A program made the position numbers and the translations under genes. Under the pieces are notes generated by a model. It searched no databases and was not told the origin of the DNA. It saw only the letters and a list, made by a program, of their open reading frames with translations. This document shows, piece by piece, positions 53,014 to 53,700 of a stretch of DNA of 53,700 bases. How positions within the stretch are numbered: the first letter of the stretch is position 1; each line of letters opens with the position of its first letter. Source of the DNA: Sulfopaludibacter sp035606355 (GTDB lineage Bacteria > Acidobacteriota > Terriglobia > Bryobacterales > Bryobacteraceae); contig DATNFO010000011.1 in assembly GCA_035606355.1 (NCBI GenBank), positions 1 through 53,700 of the forward strand. Reading direction: 5' to 3'.

Positions 53014-53700
53014 ATGGTCGACCCAAAGCCTCTATACCGCGTCCCCGATCCCCGTTCAAACTCCCGTCTGGAATCCTGGAAAGCCATCGCGCAATACCTC
53101 GGCCGGGAGGTGCGCACCGTGCAACGCTGGGAGAAGACGGACGGCCTGCCCATCCACCGGCTGTATCACACGAAACGCGGCTCGGTGTACGCCGATCCGA
53201 GGGAATTAGACGAGTGGTGGAACAGCCGGCGCTCGACGCTCGCCGAACCACCTGTCGAAGATTCCGCCGAAGAGGTTTCGCCCGCGGATGCGGAGAGCGC
53301 CGCTCAACCCGTCGTCTCACCGCCCGCACGTTCCCGCTCGCGATGGACGCTTCCGGCAATCGCGGCGATGATGGCCGTTGCGGCGGCCGGCGGCTGGCTG
53401 CTGCGTTATACCGCGGATCGCCCCGTCATCACAGTCGTTACCAACTTCCCGGGCGATGAGGAGAATCCCTCGCTTTCGCCGGATGGCCAGCAGGCGGCGT
53501 TTTCCTGGAACGGTCCCGATGCCGGTAACTACGACGTCTATGTTCTTCGGTTGGGAGAAGGAGGCGCCAAGCGCGTCACCACCTCGCCGGAGTGGGACTA
53601 CAGCCCCGCGTGGTCTCCCGCTGGCGACCAGATCGCGTTTCTGCGGTCGAATAGCGCCACGCTCAGCGGAACATACGCGGACGTCTTTGTCGTCAACCCG
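53014..53700 (+). CDS. HTH-transmembrane-WD40/PD40 protein (cut by the window end)
   Basis: The open frame from ATG 53014 runs off the window, giving 229 residues. The N-terminus is a DNA-binding-like domain (SWKAIAQYLGREVRTVQRWE, then LPIHRL and DEWW) of the MerR/excisionase type. An acidic linker and a membrane helix follow (about 112-131: LPAIAAMMAVAAAGGWLLRY). The visible end begins TolB/WD40-like repeats (DEENPSLSPDGQQAAFSW, SPAWSPAGDQIAFLR). Membrane-tethered HTH proteins of this kind are common in acidobacteria and may link periplasmic sensing to transcription. The start is preceded by a -10 box and ATGTC repeats. Confidence 0.85.
   Translation, partial: MVDPKPLYRVPDPRSNSRLESWKAIAQYLGREVRTVQRWEKTDGLPIHRLYHTKRGSVYADPRELDEWWNSRRSTLAEPPVEDSAEEVSPADAESAAQPVVSPPARSRSRWTLPAIAAMMAVAAAGGWLLRYTADRPVITVVTNFPGDEENPSLSPDGQQAAFSWNGPDAGNYDVYVLRLGEGGAKRVTTSPEWDYSPAWSPAGDQIAFLRSNSATLSGTYADVFVVNP

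Overview
The window looks like a chromosomal segment of an Acidobacteriota bacterium close to Candidatus Solibacter / Bryobacterales. This is an inference from gene families, because no rRNA or other phylogenetic marker is present. The supporting families are a TIGR03435 (DUF3738) protein, a PadR plus duplicated-permease (ADOP) pair, a very large Oar-type TonB-dependent receptor with an N-terminal carboxypeptidase-like domain, a planctomycete-type cytochrome (DUF1587/1592/1588/1585) with its DUF1552 partner, several PEP-CTERM proteins and Tat-exported Gfo/Idh/MocA oxidoreductases. Base composition is GC-rich throughout. Gene density is moderate and there are many decayed genes.

Layout. 1-1333: possible insertion-sequence end and an unknown membrane protein. 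1334-6005: a two-component operon ending in a truncated DUF5916 gene, divergent from a secreted lectin-fold protein, a double DUF1259 protein and a PadR-like regulator. 6006-6776: gene-free DNA with a repeated motif. 6777-12718: TIGR03435 protein, a second two-component pair, a PEP-CTERM protein and a HAF-repeat protein, all on the minus strand. 13033-17661: cytochrome/DUF1552/secreted-protein operon. 17728-19793: Fic protein behind a six-copy TTTTCGAC array, then a tRNA-like 3' half. 20041-26793: Oar-type receptor with a strong terminator, then the PadR-ADOP operon. 27245-30242: a six-gene minus-strand operon around groES and groEL. 30688-36460: a decayed gene and a TonB receptor / YfiR-like / hybrid-kinase operon. 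36667-39371: a tRNA-Pro integration scar holding a PEP-CTERM gene. 39451-47268: selA, outer-membrane protein, YceI, lipid- or substrate-binding-like secreted protein, methyltransferase/FAD oxidoreductase pair, efp and an oxidoreductase. 47410-49088: remains of two toxin-antitoxin-like modules. 49157-53700: PEP-CTERM protein, a large secreted metallophosphoesterase and the start of an HTH-WD40 protein.

How the genes may work together. Most intact genes serve the cell envelope: export and sorting of PEP-CTERM proteins, outer-membrane uptake, permeases and three sensor-kinase systems, each translationally coupled to its partner by ATGA-type overlaps. The most interesting units are the groESL operon with four small unexplained partners, the receptor-YfiR-hybrid kinase operon, the Fic gene with its phased upstream repeats, and the tRNA-Pro att-like duplication with arm-site-like repeats. 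No CRISPR array and no intact transposase or integrase was seen.
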